Assembly: GCF_902706285.1 (NCBI RefSeq)
Contig: NZ_CACSKD010000002.1
Location: forward strand, 124,001-188,000
Origin: Rhizobium sp. 18055
Lineage (GTDB): Bacteria > Pseudomonadota > Alphaproteobacteria > Rhizobiales > Rhizobiaceae
Direction: 5' to 3'
DNA length: 64,000 bases
Under the pieces are notes generated by a model. The model saw only the letters and a program-made list of their open reading frames with translations. It was not told where the DNA came from and made no database searches. A program made the translations under genes and the position numbers. Of this stretch, positions 9,182 through 17,846 are shown in pieces (positions within the stretch are counted from its first letter, which is position 1; every line of letters starts with the position of its first letter).

Positions 9182-10144
9182 ATGGTGAGCTGGAGTTTGA
9201 TCCGTCAAGGCTCCGAAGCAGGCACGTCCGATGCTGGCATCTCCACGGCCTCCGAGATCAAGCTGCCCGTTCCACTTCCCAACAAGCCGAAACTCGCGCT
9301 TGCCCTTGGCGGCGGTGCTGCGCGCGGCTGGGCGCATATCGGCGTACTGCGGGCGCTCGACGAGGCCGGCATCGAGATCGGCATGATCGCCGGAACCTCG
9401 ATCGGCGCACTGGTCGGCGGCTGCTATCTTGCCGGCAAGCTCGACGAGCTGGAGACGTTCGCGCGGTCACTGACCATGCGCCGGATCGCCAGCCTGCTTG
9501 ATCTCACCATCGGCGGCAGCGGGCTGTTCGGCGGCATGCGGCTGACCAAGCGGATGCAGGAGCATCTGGAAGGGCTCAACGTCGAGGATCTCGACCGGCC
9601 TTTCGTGGCGGTCTCCGCGGAAGTCAACACCGGCCATGAGGTCTGGATCGCCAGCGGCTCGCTGATCACAGCACTCAGGGCATCCTATGCGCTCCCCGGC
9701 ATTTTCGAGCCGGTTCGCAGCAATCATCGGACGCTGGTCGATGGGGCGCTGGTCAATCCCGTTCCGGTTTCCGTCTGCCGCGCCTACGAACAGCCGCTCG
9801 TCGTCGCCGTCAACCTCAACTATGACCTCTACGGCCGCTCGGCGGTGGTACGCCATACCGCCAGCCTGACGCCATCTGAGGTGCAGAAGCAGGAACATGC
9901 CCCCTATGCCAAGCTCGGCATGACCGGGGTGATGGTGCAGGCGTTCAACATCATCCAGGACAGGATTGCCCGTGCCCGGCTTGCCGGCGATCCGCCTGAC
10001 ATTTCGCTGCAGCCGCGGCTGAGCGATATCGGCCTGTCGGAGTTTCACCGGGCCGGCGAAGCGATCGAACGCGGCTATCAGGAAGCCACGGCGCGGCTTC
10101 CCGAACTGAAGCGGATGCAGGAGCTGTTCGCCGGCTCCAGCTGA
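9182..10144 (+). CDS. Patatin-like phospholipase family protein
   Basis: A 320-residue cytoplasmic patatin-fold lipid acyl hydrolase. Visible motifs: oxyanion loop GGGAARGWAHIG (about residues 43-54), nucleophile elbow GTSIG with S73, and the catalytic aspartate in VDGAL (D187), which form the Ser-Asp dyad. No signal peptide. I chose the ATG at 9182 because GGAGG lies 6 nt before it; a GTG at 9167 is in frame. The natural lipid substrate is unknown; rhizobial homologues are sometimes called RssA-like. Confidence 0.9.
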   Translation: MVSWSLIRQGSEAGTSDAGISTASEIKLPVPLPNKPKLALALGGGAARGWAHIGVLRALDEAGIEIGMIAGTSIGALVGGCYLAGKLDELETFARSLTMRRIASLLDLTIGGSGLFGGMRLTKRMQEHLEGLNVEDLDRPFVAVSAEVNTGHEVWIASGSLITALRASYALPGIFEPVRSNHRTLVDGALVNPVPVSVCRAYEQPLVVAVNLNYDLYGRSAVVRHTASLTPSEVQKQEHAPYAKLGMTGVMVQAFNIIQDRIARARLAGDPPDISLQPRLSDIGLSEFHRAGEAIERGYQEATARLPELKRMQELFAGSS

Positions 10145-10184
10145 GAAAGCCGGCGTGATTTCTTTGACCTGTCCGGCTCTCCGG

Positions 10185-10619
10185 TCAGCCGGCGATATAG
10201 GCCTTGATTTCCTCGGCCTCACGCTCGACCTGGGCGATGCGGGTCTTGACGACGTCACCGATCGAAATGATGCCGACAAGCTTTCCCGACATTTCGACCG
10301 GTACGTGGCGGAAGCGCCGGCTGGTCATCAGTTCCATCAGTTCGTTGACGGTCGTCGCCTCGTTGCAGCGATAGACCTTTGATGTCATCGCCGTTGCCAC
10401 CGGGTTATCGAGACAGCCCGACCCCGATTTAGCGATGGCGTGGACGACATCGCGCTCGGTGAAAATGCCGGAAATCTTGTTTTCCATCCCGACGATGACA
10501 ATGGCACCGATCTTCTTCTTCGCGAGAATCGCTGCCGCCTCGGAAACGGTCGTATTCGGCCCGGCCGTGACGACATCTCTGCCTTTGGCATCCAGTATGG
10601 CTTTGACTGTATTGGACAT
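10185..10619 (-). CDS. CBS-domain pair protein
   Basis: A 144-residue protein made of two CBS motifs (roughly residues 8-65 and 75-130), the second ending in SIGDVVKTRI, typical of stand-alone adenine-nucleotide sensing modules. No catalytic domain is attached, so it probably binds AMP/ATP or a similar ligand and regulates a partner. A strong AGGAGG ribosome-binding site lies 6 nt before the ATG. It is convergent with the patatin gene. Confidence 0.9.
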   Translation of the reverse strand: MSNTVKAILDAKGRDVVTAGPNTTVSEAAAILAKKKIGAIVIVGMENKISGIFTERDVVHAIAKSGSGCLDNPVATAMTSKVYRCNEATTVNELMELMTSRRFRHVPVEMSGKLVGIISIGDVVKTRIAQVEREAEEIKAYIAG

Positions 10620-10721
10620 TTGAACCTCCTATGTCGAAAGTGAGACACTTCAGCTGATCACAGGCATCCGCGGCGGTCTCTCCTCCCAACGCGGATCAGT
10701 TCGAATGGTGCACTTCAATCA

Positions 10722-11489
10722 TCAGGATTGCAATATATCCGATTTGTCTGAACTATCGGGCACCTCGGGCAGTGGCCGGTCGAATAGCGAGAACAGCAGG
10801 AAGCCGAAGATGAAGCCGCCGATGTGTGCATCCCATGCGATCGGCTGGCCGGCATCGCCGATCAGTGGAATGCCGACCGCGATCAGGATATTGCCGACGA
10901 ACCAGAACAGCATGAACATGACGACGGTGCGGCTGCGAAATGTCTCGGCGATCGACAGCCGCGGGTTCAGATGCGTCGGCAAAGCCACCCGGCGCTCCGA
11001 CGGGAAGGCAAAGCGGCAGGCGGCCCCCATCAGCGCCGACACGACGCCGGACGCCCCGATCAACACGGTCGGATCCCCCCAGTTCAATGCAACATGAAGG
11101 GCCGCGGATGCCGCGGATGCCAGCACCCAGAAAACCAGGTAGCGAACCCAGCCGATCCGGCGGGCAACCGGAGCGCCGAAGGCCATCAGCCAGAGGCCAT
11201 TGAACAGGATGTGTTCGAGATTGCCATGCAGCAGCGAATAGGTCAGCGGCGTCCAGAAGAGTTGCGGCCCCTGCTCCGATAGCGATGTTGCATAGCGAAG
11301 CGGAATGAAGCCGAAATCGAAGAACAGCTCATCGATACCGCTGTCGGACAGGATCAGCGCCTGAACGGCGTAGATGGCAGCGAGCAAGGCGAGCGTCGCA
11401 AGCACAACACCCGGGAGATTGAAAACGGGCGTGCGCGGCGGCTTCGCTCTTGGCTCAATGGCCTGATGCGGCTCGACTGAATCGTCCAT
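10722..11489 (-). CDS. Rhomboid family intramembrane serine protease
   Basis: A 255-residue polytopic membrane protease. Features: first membrane helix at about residues 26-48, HGNLEHILFNGLWLMAFG (residues 88-105), catalytic serine in GASG (S147) and catalytic histidine in WDAHIGGFIFG (H222), which together form the Ser-His dyad. The ATG at 11489 has GAGGAT 5-8 nt upstream; an ATG at 11501 would add four residues. A structured, terminator-ended transcript candidate lies about 40 nt upstream on the same strand. Confidence 0.92.
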   Translation of the reverse strand: MDDSVEPHQAIEPRAKPPRTPVFNLPGVVLATLALLAAIYAVQALILSDSGIDELFFDFGFIPLRYATSLSEQGPQLFWTPLTYSLLHGNLEHILFNGLWLMAFGAPVARRIGWVRYLVFWVLASAASAALHVALNWGDPTVLIGASGVVSALMGAACRFAFPSERRVALPTHLNPRLSIAETFRSRTVVMFMLFWFVGNILIAVGIPLIGDAGQPIAWDAHIGGFIFGFLLFSLFDRPLPEVPDSSDKSDILQS

Positions 11490-11537
11490 TTCAATCCTCA
11501 TTCGACACGGGAACACTGGCTTACAGGAGGGAAGGTC

Positions 11538-11574
11538 AAAAAAAAAGCCGTTCGGCAATGAACCGAACGGCTTG
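11538..11574 (-). terminator. Rho-independent terminator upstream of the rhomboid gene
   Basis: Perfect 10-bp stem AGCCGTTCGG / CCGAACGGCT with a 7-nt loop, followed on the minus strand by nine consecutive U. It ends about 40-50 nt before the rhomboid start, so it stops transcripts coming from the right before they reach that gene, unless it is part of an attenuator. Confidence 0.9.
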
Positions 11575-11690
11575 TCGAGCGCCCCCGGGAATGAACCCGT
11601 GCCCGGACAGTCTGTGCTGAACTTCCCAAAGCAGGAAGCGATGAGCAAACAGTGCCACGCCGATGCCGCAGGCACAATCGAAACTCTTTC
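11538..11690 (-). ncRNA. Candidate small RNA or leader RNA ending in a strong terminator
   Basis: On the minus strand about 150 nt upstream of the rhomboid gene can fold into successive hairpins: GTGCC pairing with GGCAC (about 11652-11675), a CGGG-ttcatt-CCCG hairpin (about 11582-11597), then a perfect 10-bp GC-rich stem followed by nine U. No convincing ORF occupies it on this strand. It could be a free sRNA, or a leader whose terminator controls read-through into the rhomboid gene. I cannot assign it to a known RNA family, and no confident promoter is visible. Confidence 0.5.
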
Positions 11691-11771
11691 TTAACCTTAA
11701 CCGGTCCGGTCTGGCATGAAACCCGCATAGACAGCGACAAGGCGGCCATGATGGTCGCCGTTTGATCCGAA

Positions 11772-12437
11772 ATGAAACAGATCGGCAGGCATATGCGTCT
11801 CAATACCACCATCCAGCTCTTCGATTACTGGAACAAGCTGCGCGGCAGCGAGATCGCGCCCCTGCGGTCGCAGGTGGAGCCGGGTGATGTGCGCCAGATC
11901 CTGTCCAGCCTTTTCATGCTCGAAACGACCGCGGCAGGCCGCATCACGTTCCGGCTCGCCGGAACACGGATCTGCGACCTCTTCGGACATGACCTTGGCG
12001 GCAGTTGCCTGTCTGATCTCTGGGCACATGGCCATGAGGACATCGAGAAGACGGCCATCGGCGTCATGGAGCACGGTATCCCGGCGCTGCTGAACGCCAC
12101 CGGATACAGCACGGCCGGCCACCGTGCCGCCTTCGAGATCATCCTTCTGCCGCTCCGGTCCAACGAGGGCGACTGTGACAAGCTCATTGGCGCTATTGCG
12201 CCGGCGGCCGTTGCCAGTTGGCTGCAGGTGGTGCCGCTGCAGTTCCTCGCCCTTGATCGCAGCCGCCTGCTGCATGAACAGCTGGAGCCGTCGGCAATCG
12301 CCGAGCAGACCGCTGCAGCAGACCTCAATCCCGCAACTTCAGGCAGCGGTTCGATCGCCGACACGCTGCGTCGGATTATGTCCAGCCTGATCGATGAACC
12401 CGCCAACCAGGACGCACCATCCAGACACTACCGATAG
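11772..12437 (+). CDS. PAS domain-containing protein (PAS_5 type)
   Basis: A 221-residue soluble protein. Residues 10-150 resemble the PAS_5 family seen in alphaproteobacteria: FDYWNKLRG, then a strand-rich segment FRLAGTRICDLFGHDLGG and later FEIILLPLRS. No kinase, cyclase or HTH output domain is attached. The ligand and partner are unknown. Start codon is ambiguous between 11772 and an ATG at 11793 (MRLNTTIQLFDYW), neither with a strong ribosome-binding site. It is followed by a PilZ gene on the same strand. Confidence 0.75.
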   Translation: MKQIGRHMRLNTTIQLFDYWNKLRGSEIAPLRSQVEPGDVRQILSSLFMLETTAAGRITFRLAGTRICDLFGHDLGGSCLSDLWAHGHEDIEKTAIGVMEHGIPALLNATGYSTAGHRAAFEIILLPLRSNEGDCDKLIGAIAPAAVASWLQVVPLQFLALDRSRLLHEQLEPSAIAEQTAAADLNPATSGSGSIADTLRRIMSSLIDEPANQDAPSRHYR

Positions 12438-12524
12438 CGGTAAATCACACCTGTCGGGACAACCTTCTGTTAATGGATTGGGCGTATTGATCGACGCTAA
12501 GCGATTTTTCAAAGAAGCCCTTTA

Positions 12525-13136
12525 ATGCACGCATTCGCGCAAGCTCAGACGCAACGGACTGCGCCTCGCCTTGAACAAGGTGCATTTCAGCGCGTGCCCA
12601 TTAATATGCAGGGCCGCCTGATGCTTTCCAATTACGAGGAATTCGAGTGCCTGGTCATCGATATGTCGCCCGGCGACATGTATGTGACCTGTCAGGGCCG
12701 TCCGCGTGCCAATGAGCGCGTGGTTGCCTATATCGATCATCTCGGCCGCGTCGAAGGCTATGTGCAGACCATAGATACCCGCGGCTTCAGCATGTCGATC
12801 CATGCGACCGAGCGCAAGCGCGAGAAGCTTGCCGCGCAGCTGACCTGGCTTGCCAACAAGCACGAACTCGGGCTGCCGGAAGATCGTCGCCACGACCGTC
12901 TGACCCCGCGCGAAACCCAGACGGAAATGACGCTCGAGGACGGCACGCTTTATATGTGCCGCATCATGGACTTGTCGCTTTCTGGTGCGGCCGTCGATGT
13001 CGATGTTCGCCCTCCCATCGGAACGCCGCTGCGTCTCGGAAACATGCGCGGCCGCGTCGTGCGCCATTTCGTCGAAGGCGTCGCCATCGAGTTCCTGTCG
13101 CTGCAGTCGCGCGACACGCTGCGCGAATTTCTCTGA
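12525..13136 (+). CDS. PilZ domain protein, probably two tandem domains
   Basis: A 203-residue protein with two PilZ-like halves. The second half has the c-di-GMP signature: RRHDRLTPR (RxxxR-type) followed by MDLSLSGAAVDV (D/NxSxxG). The first half has FQRVPINMQGRL and VIDMSPGDMYV, where the arginine motif looks degraded, so only the second may bind c-di-GMP. Likely an effector in c-di-GMP control of motility or surface behaviour; the target is unknown. Confidence 0.85.
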   Translation: MHAFAQAQTQRTAPRLEQGAFQRVPINMQGRLMLSNYEEFECLVIDMSPGDMYVTCQGRPRANERVVAYIDHLGRVEGYVQTIDTRGFSMSIHATERKREKLAAQLTWLANKHELGLPEDRRHDRLTPRETQTEMTLEDGTLYMCRIMDLSLSGAAVDVDVRPPIGTPLRLGNMRGRVVRHFVEGVAIEFLSLQSRDTLREFL

Positions 13137-13196
13137 TCACCGTCACGTCGGCTTCATAAAGCTGATAGATGCAGGTTGCCGTAACGAGGTGCCTGC

Positions 13197-14165
13197 ATGT
13201 CGATTCTTTTTCCTGAGATTGCAGCCTATGAGCACGGATTCCTCGATGTCGGGGATGGCCAGCAGATCTATTGGGAGACCTACGGCAATCCCCTTGGTCG
13301 GCCAGCGCTTTACCTGCACGGCGGACCGGGCTCCGGCTCGTCGCCATCAGCCGCACGCTATTTCGATCCTGCCGAATGTCGGATCATCCTGTTCGACCAG
13401 CGCAACTGCGGCCGCAGCCTGCCGAGTGCAGCCGACATGGAGACCGATCTGTCCGCGAACACGACGTGGCACCTGATCGAAGACATCGAGAAACTCCGAC
13501 GTCATCTCCAGGTGGAAGAATGGGTCCTGTTTGGGATATCCTGGGGATCGACGCTTGCCCTTGCCTATGCGCAGTCGCACCCGGATCGCGTCGTGGCAAT
13601 GGTGCTTTCCGGCGTGACGACGACGCGCCGCTCGGAAATTGAATGGCTGACGCGTGGCATGGCGGCACTGTTTCCTGCAGAATGGCAGCGGCTCAACGAT
13701 TCACTGCCCGGTGACATGAAAGCCATCGGCGTGCTCGAGGGCTATCGCCAGCTTCTCAATGGGCCGGATCTGGAAACGCGCCTTGAGGCTGCCCGCAATT
13801 GGCATGATTGGGAAGCGGCATCCATTCTGCTTGCCAACCCCGGTGGATTTCCGCGGCGCTGGCGCGATGCGAACTACATGCTGGCACGCGCCCGGATCGT
13901 GACACACTACTTCAGCCACGCCGCCTGGCTGGAAGACGGTGTGCTGTTACGGGACGCCTGGAAGCTCGCCCCGATCCCCGGAGTTCTTGTTCAAGGTCGC
14001 CTCGACCTCGAAGCGCCGCTGACCACGGCCTGGGAATTGGCCAAAGCGTGGCCGGGGAGCGAGTTGGTGATCGTCGAAAATGCCGCCCATTCGCCCGATC
14101 ATGATGGCATGGCGCGCGCAATCATTGGTGCGACCGGGCGTTTTGCGAATTTTTTCCAAAAATAA
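13197..14165 (+). CDS. pip: Proline iminopeptidase
   Basis: An alpha/beta hydrolase of family S33 that removes N-terminal proline from peptides. The 322-residue protein has the oxyanion segment HGGPGSGSS (residues 41-49), nucleophile elbow GISWGS (S115), the acid D in QGRLDLEAP and the histidine in VENAAHSPDHDG. Length and motif spacing match family members. No signal peptide, so it is cytoplasmic. Single gene. Confidence 0.95.
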   Translation: MSILFPEIAAYEHGFLDVGDGQQIYWETYGNPLGRPALYLHGGPGSGSSPSAARYFDPAECRIILFDQRNCGRSLPSAADMETDLSANTTWHLIEDIEKLRRHLQVEEWVLFGISWGSTLALAYAQSHPDRVVAMVLSGVTTTRRSEIEWLTRGMAALFPAEWQRLNDSLPGDMKAIGVLEGYRQLLNGPDLETRLEAARNWHDWEAASILLANPGGFPRRWRDANYMLARARIVTHYFSHAAWLEDGVLLRDAWKLAPIPGVLVQGRLDLEAPLTTAWELAKAWPGSELVIVENAAHSPDHDGMARAIIGATGRFANFFQK

Positions 14166-14539
14166 TCTTTGGCGCCCTGCGCTGAAAAGCGGCTGCAGAG
14201 GCTGAATTTGAGGCTGGTTTCGACCGATGAGCGGCCGCAATGCCATGAAAACGGCGGGACGGACATAATGAAGAGAATGTTAGCAAAAATGCAAACCCGG
14301 CTCCGGCGTTAATCTTTTGCGCCGAAACGAGCCATTTGAGGGCTTCGGGGCTTTTCGGAAAAGCTACAATTTGAACTAAATTTAGCGAAAACCTGGTTCG
14401 AATTTTCGTCAAATTCGATGTTGATTTTAGGCAAATTCGATGCGCTTTTGAATCAACTAAGCCTTTAATTTTGCTAGTGAATTTTGCGCCGAATAAAAAC
14501 ACGTCTGGCAATGTCTCCTCACAAACGGGGACATACAAA
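14166..14539. other. AT-rich intergenic region with a direct repeat
   Basis: About 370 bases between pip and the transglutaminase-like peptidase gene hold no convincing gene. The sequence is clearly AT-richer than its surroundings. An 11-bp direct repeat CAAATTCGATG occurs at 14410-14420 and again at 14432-14442, exactly 22 bp apart (two helical turns), which could be a regulator site for the downstream gene. A weak GC hairpin follows pip near 14170-14200. Confidence 0.5.
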
Positions 14540-15145
14540 ATGACGATAGCAAATTTCATCAAGGGCGGCCTCGCCGCTGCTGCGATGGTCATGACGATGG
14601 CAGGTGCTGGACAGGCCGCCTACCAGAGCATGACCGTTCTGGGCAACACCAGCCCGCCGATCGGCGCCTATCAGTTCTGCAAGGAAATTCCGGCGGACTG
14701 CAGCAACCCTGCCGGCGATGAGGGCGCCATGGTGCTGACCCAGGACAGCTGGAAAGCCATCTTGAAGATCAACTATCAGGTCAACTCGTCGATCACGCCG
14801 ATGACCGACATGGAGATCTACGGCGTCGAAGAGCGCTGGGCCTATCCGCGCACCGTCGGCGACTGTGAAGACTACGCGCTGCTGAAGCGCAAGATGCTGA
14901 TCGATGCGGGCTTTTCGCCTTCCGATCTGCTGATGACCGTCGTATTGCAGCCGAACGGCGACGGCCATGCGGTCCTGACCGTGCGCACCGATCGTGGAGA
15001 CTTCATTCTCGACAACATGCGCAACAAGGTGATGCTCTGGGCAGATACCGAATACACCTACCTCAAGCGTCAGTCGGCCGATGATCCGGCGCGCTGGGTC
15101 AAGCTGCAGGACGGCCGCGCCGTGGCTGTCGGCAGCGTCAAGTAA
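14540..15145 (+). CDS. Bacterial transglutaminase-like cysteine peptidase (BTLCP)
   Basis: A 201-residue exported protein of the BTLCP family (DUF920-type). It starts with a clear signal peptide (KGGLAAAAMVMTMAGAGQAA, cleavage after residue 27). The catalytic triad is visible: C109 in VGDCEDYA, H143 in GDGHAVL and D158 in FILDNM. The family works in the periplasm and is linked in other bacteria to surface adhesin processing. The start at 14540 has GGGGAC about 8 nt upstream. A strong terminator follows. Confidence 0.9.
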   Translation: MTIANFIKGGLAAAAMVMTMAGAGQAAYQSMTVLGNTSPPIGAYQFCKEIPADCSNPAGDEGAMVLTQDSWKAILKINYQVNSSITPMTDMEIYGVEERWAYPRTVGDCEDYALLKRKMLIDAGFSPSDLLMTVVLQPNGDGHAVLTVRTDRGDFILDNMRNKVMLWADTEYTYLKRQSADDPARWVKLQDGRAVAVGSVK

Positions 15146-15225
15146 TCCTACCCGCCGGAGCAATCCGGCGGCCAAGGCAAGGCGACCGGTCCGTCCCCGC
15201 ATCCCCGTCCCGACCGGCGTCTTCA

Positions 15226-15262
15226 GAGCCGCTCCTGCTGTCCCAGGAGCGGCTCGTTTTTT
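15226..15262 (+). terminator. Rho-independent terminator after the BTLCP gene
   Basis: Perfect 11-bp stem GAGCCGCTCCT / AGGAGCGGCTC with an 8-nt loop, followed by GTTTTTT on the plus strand. It lies 80 nt downstream of the BTLCP stop codon. Confidence 0.92.
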
Positions 15263-15281
15263 ATGGGGCAGAGCGCCCTGA

Positions 15282-15297
15282 TTAACGTTTAATTAAC
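15282..15297 (+). promoter_or_regulatory. CtrA-like binding site
   Basis: TTAA, 7 bases, TTAACC: an exact match to the alphaproteobacterial CtrA consensus TTAA-N7-TTAA(C). It sits 86 bp before the start of the downstream membrane hypothetical gene, just after the previous gene's terminator, a fitting place for a promoter element. Binding by CtrA is inferred, not shown. Confidence 0.55.
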
Positions 15298-15382
15298 CAC
15301 GATAGCCGGATCATGACACCAGACATCAGCGATACCGGCGGCTCACGTTTTTCCTGCGACGGTCAGATATCCGAAAGCCGTC

Positions 15383-16135
15383 ATGCATCAGGCCATCCAG
15401 ACTGCCAAGAGCGTTGAGGAAGCCCCTCTCCTTTCGACAGGATTTCTCATTCGTGTCACCGCGGCGATTGCGCTGCTGGCCGTCCTGACGATTGCGATCA
15501 GCATCGGGGGCCGCTGGTTCGGAGCGCGGGTATCGCTGGCCGGAAACACCGACAGCACAATGCCCGTCACACTGACGATCGGCCGCGACACGCTGCAACT
15601 GCCTGAAAACACCCTTCGCTTCCCGAGCCAAAGGCGTAGCGGCACTTCCGAGCGCGCCGACCTGTACCTCGCCTGGCCGCAGATGCAGGGCTACACCAAG
15701 GAAAACCGCGACCGTTTCGACAATGTCGCCGAATCGGCCGATCTGGTTTTCCTGCAGATCACCCAAGCGACGATGTCGCGAGATATGTCGGGCCGATTCG
15801 AGCCGATCTACTCGCACCTGATCGAAACGGACCCTCAACCGTTCGCCAACGGAATGACGCTGCACCGGCTTCGTGCCGATGCCGGATATGGCGACGAGGT
15901 GCTGCTGACGGCACCGCGCAAGGGCCAGCCCGACTACGTGGTGCGCTGCGTTCTTCCTGCTGCAGCTGAGGCTGCCACCAGCGGCGATTGCCAGCGCGAC
16001 ATCAAGATCGGTCGCGATTTAAGTGTGCTTTATCGGTTCTCCAGCCGTCATTTGGCGGAGTGGGACCATATTGATGCCGCTATTGCGCAATTTGTGGAAA
16101 CGCGCCTCGTGAACCATTCCGCGACAAGCCGGTAG
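15383..16135 (+). CDS. Hypothetical membrane-anchored protein
   Basis: A 250-residue protein with one N-terminal membrane helix (about residues 20-42, GFLIRVTAAIALLAVLTIAIS) and a periplasmic-looking remainder. The exported part contains two cysteines (VVRCVLPAA and SGDCQRD) that could form a disulfide. I do not recognise a family beyond conserved rhizobial hypotheticals. It lies behind a CtrA-like site and ahead of a cell-wall carboxypeptidase gene, so a role tied to the envelope or cell cycle is possible but unproven. Confidence 0.7.
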   Translation: MHQAIQTAKSVEEAPLLSTGFLIRVTAAIALLAVLTIAISIGGRWFGARVSLAGNTDSTMPVTLTIGRDTLQLPENTLRFPSQRRSGTSERADLYLAWPQMQGYTKENRDRFDNVAESADLVFLQITQATMSRDMSGRFEPIYSHLIETDPQPFANGMTLHRLRADAGYGDEVLLTAPRKGQPDYVVRCVLPAAAEAATSGDCQRDIKIGRDLSVLYRFSSRHLAEWDHIDAAIAQFVETRLVNHSATSR

Positions 16136-16270
16136 AATGGTCCGAAACGGCGAAACAAACGATTAATCATAAACGTATTGGTAACCCGGGACGGCTACCT
16201 TCAATGAGGTTGATCGTGCGGGACATGCGCGATCCCGGTTCTTTCCAAACTGCAAGCAAAGAGTGAAATA

Positions 16271-17731
16271 GTGTCAAGGTCAGCTTCTTCCGCATCCCCA
16301 TCCCGCTCCAGCAATTTCCTGATCAAGGCGATCGTTGCGCTGTCCATGGCAGTTGGAATGATCGGCACGAATGCAGCTGATGCCGAAGCAAAGGCTGCCA
16401 ATTCCAGATATGCCGGGATCGTCGTTGACGCCAATACCGGCAATGTCCTCTACAGCGAAAATGCCGACCGCTTGCAATATCCGGCTTCGCTGACGAAGAT
16501 GATGACACTGTATCTGACGTTCGAGGCCCTGGAGCAGGGTCGTATCCGTCTCGACACCGCTGTCCCCTTTTCGGCTCACGCTTCCGGCCAGGCCCCAACC
16601 AAGCTCGGCGTTCGCCCGGGCGGCACGATTTCGGTCGAGCAGGCGATGCTCGGTCTCGTGACGCTTTCGGCCAACGATGCAGCAACGGCCCTCGGCGAAC
16701 TTCTCGGCGGCAACGAAGACCGCTTCGCACAGATCATGACCGCCAAGGCGCACGCGCTCGGCATGACCCGCACCACCTACCGCAATGCCAACGGCCTGCC
16801 GAACACGGCGCAGATGACCACCGCCCGCGACCAGGCCCGTCTGGGAATCGCGCTGCGCCAGCATTTCCCACAGTATTTCGGCTATTTCTCCACCCAGAGC
16901 TTCAAGTTCGGCAATCGCATCATCCGCAGCCATAACCGCCTTGTCGGTTCCGTGCGCGGCGTCGACGGCATCAAAACCGGCTACACCCGTGCAGCCGGCT
17001 TCAATCTGGTCAGTTCGGTCCAGGTCGATGGCAAGTCGATCGTCGGTGTCGTGCTCGGTGGCGCGTCCACGCCTGCCCGTGACAACCAGATGCGCAATTT
17101 GATTGCCTCTTATCTCCCGAAGGCATCCAGCCGGGGTGGCTCGTCCAGCCTCGTGGCTCAGGCACCGAAGATTTCCACCGAGACCGTTATCCCGGTCACC
17201 GTTCCGAAGCAGGAAATCGCTTCCGTCGCGGCGGCCGTCGAGTTGCCGCGCAGTCATCCGGCTCCGACCGCGCGTGACCAGGTGGCATCGGCGCAGGTCG
17301 CCTATGCCGATACGTCGTCGGCGAAGTCCGACAATCCGCTGCTCCAGGAAATGCCGCAGCCGACGCGGGTGAAGACGCAGCCGGTCAAGCAGGCTTCCGT
17401 TGCCGTGCCGACGCCTGCGCCAGCCTATATGCCGCCGGAACAGGGTGACACTTCGATCGACACTGTGACCACCGCTTCGACCAAGGAAGTTCAGCCGAGT
17501 GGCTGGGTCGTCCAGATCGGCGTTTCCGCCAGCCGTGAAGCAGCGATGGATCTGCTCGACGGTGCCAAGACCAAGGGCGGCAAGGCGCTGCGTTCCGCCA
17601 AGCCTTTCGCCATTGCCTATGCCGGCAGCTATCGCGCTCGTTTCGGCGGCTTCGATGACCAGAAGGATGCCGTCAACGCCTGCAACTCGCTGAAGCGTGC
17701 CGGCGTGAAATGCTGGGCCGCAGCCCAGTGA
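16271..17731 (+). CDS. D-alanyl-D-alanine carboxypeptidase (DacF-like) with SPOR domain
   Basis: A 486-residue low-molecular-weight penicillin-binding protein that trims the terminal D-Ala of peptidoglycan stems. After a signal peptide (residues 17-42) the active-site motifs appear: SLTK (S73, K76), SAN (about 136) and KTG (about 237). A Pro/Gln-rich linker leads to a SPOR domain in the last 75 residues (GWVVQIGVSASREAAMDLL to the end), which binds denuded septal glycan, so it probably works at the division site. GTG start preceded by AAAGAG. Confidence 0.92.
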   Translation: MSRSASSASPSRSSNFLIKAIVALSMAVGMIGTNAADAEAKAANSRYAGIVVDANTGNVLYSENADRLQYPASLTKMMTLYLTFEALEQGRIRLDTAVPFSAHASGQAPTKLGVRPGGTISVEQAMLGLVTLSANDAATALGELLGGNEDRFAQIMTAKAHALGMTRTTYRNANGLPNTAQMTTARDQARLGIALRQHFPQYFGYFSTQSFKFGNRIIRSHNRLVGSVRGVDGIKTGYTRAAGFNLVSSVQVDGKSIVGVVLGGASTPARDNQMRNLIASYLPKASSRGGSSSLVAQAPKISTETVIPVTVPKQEIASVAAAVELPRSHPAPTARDQVASAQVAYADTSSAKSDNPLLQEMPQPTRVKTQPVKQASVAVPTPAPAYMPPEQGDTSIDTVTTASTKEVQPSGWVVQIGVSASREAAMDLLDGAKTKGGKALRSAKPFAIAYAGSYRARFGGFDDQKDAVNACNSLKRAGVKCWAAAQ

Positions 17732-17740
17732 TGACCAAGA

Positions 17741-17767
17741 CTGCCGCCTATCGTGTTCAGGCGGCAG
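17741..17767 (+). terminator. GC-rich hairpin after the carboxypeptidase gene, no U-run
   Basis: Perfect 9-bp stem CTGCCGCCT / AGGCGGCAG with a 9-nt loop, 10 nt past the stop codon. There is no U-run, so it may be a weak terminator or an mRNA-stabilising hairpin. Confidence 0.4.
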
Positions 17768-17846
17768 ACCGGAATACGGCCTTGATCGGTGTTCGCGATC
17801 TGGCCGGACTTCTTAGACCTGATGTGTATTGCGTACGGGGATAACT

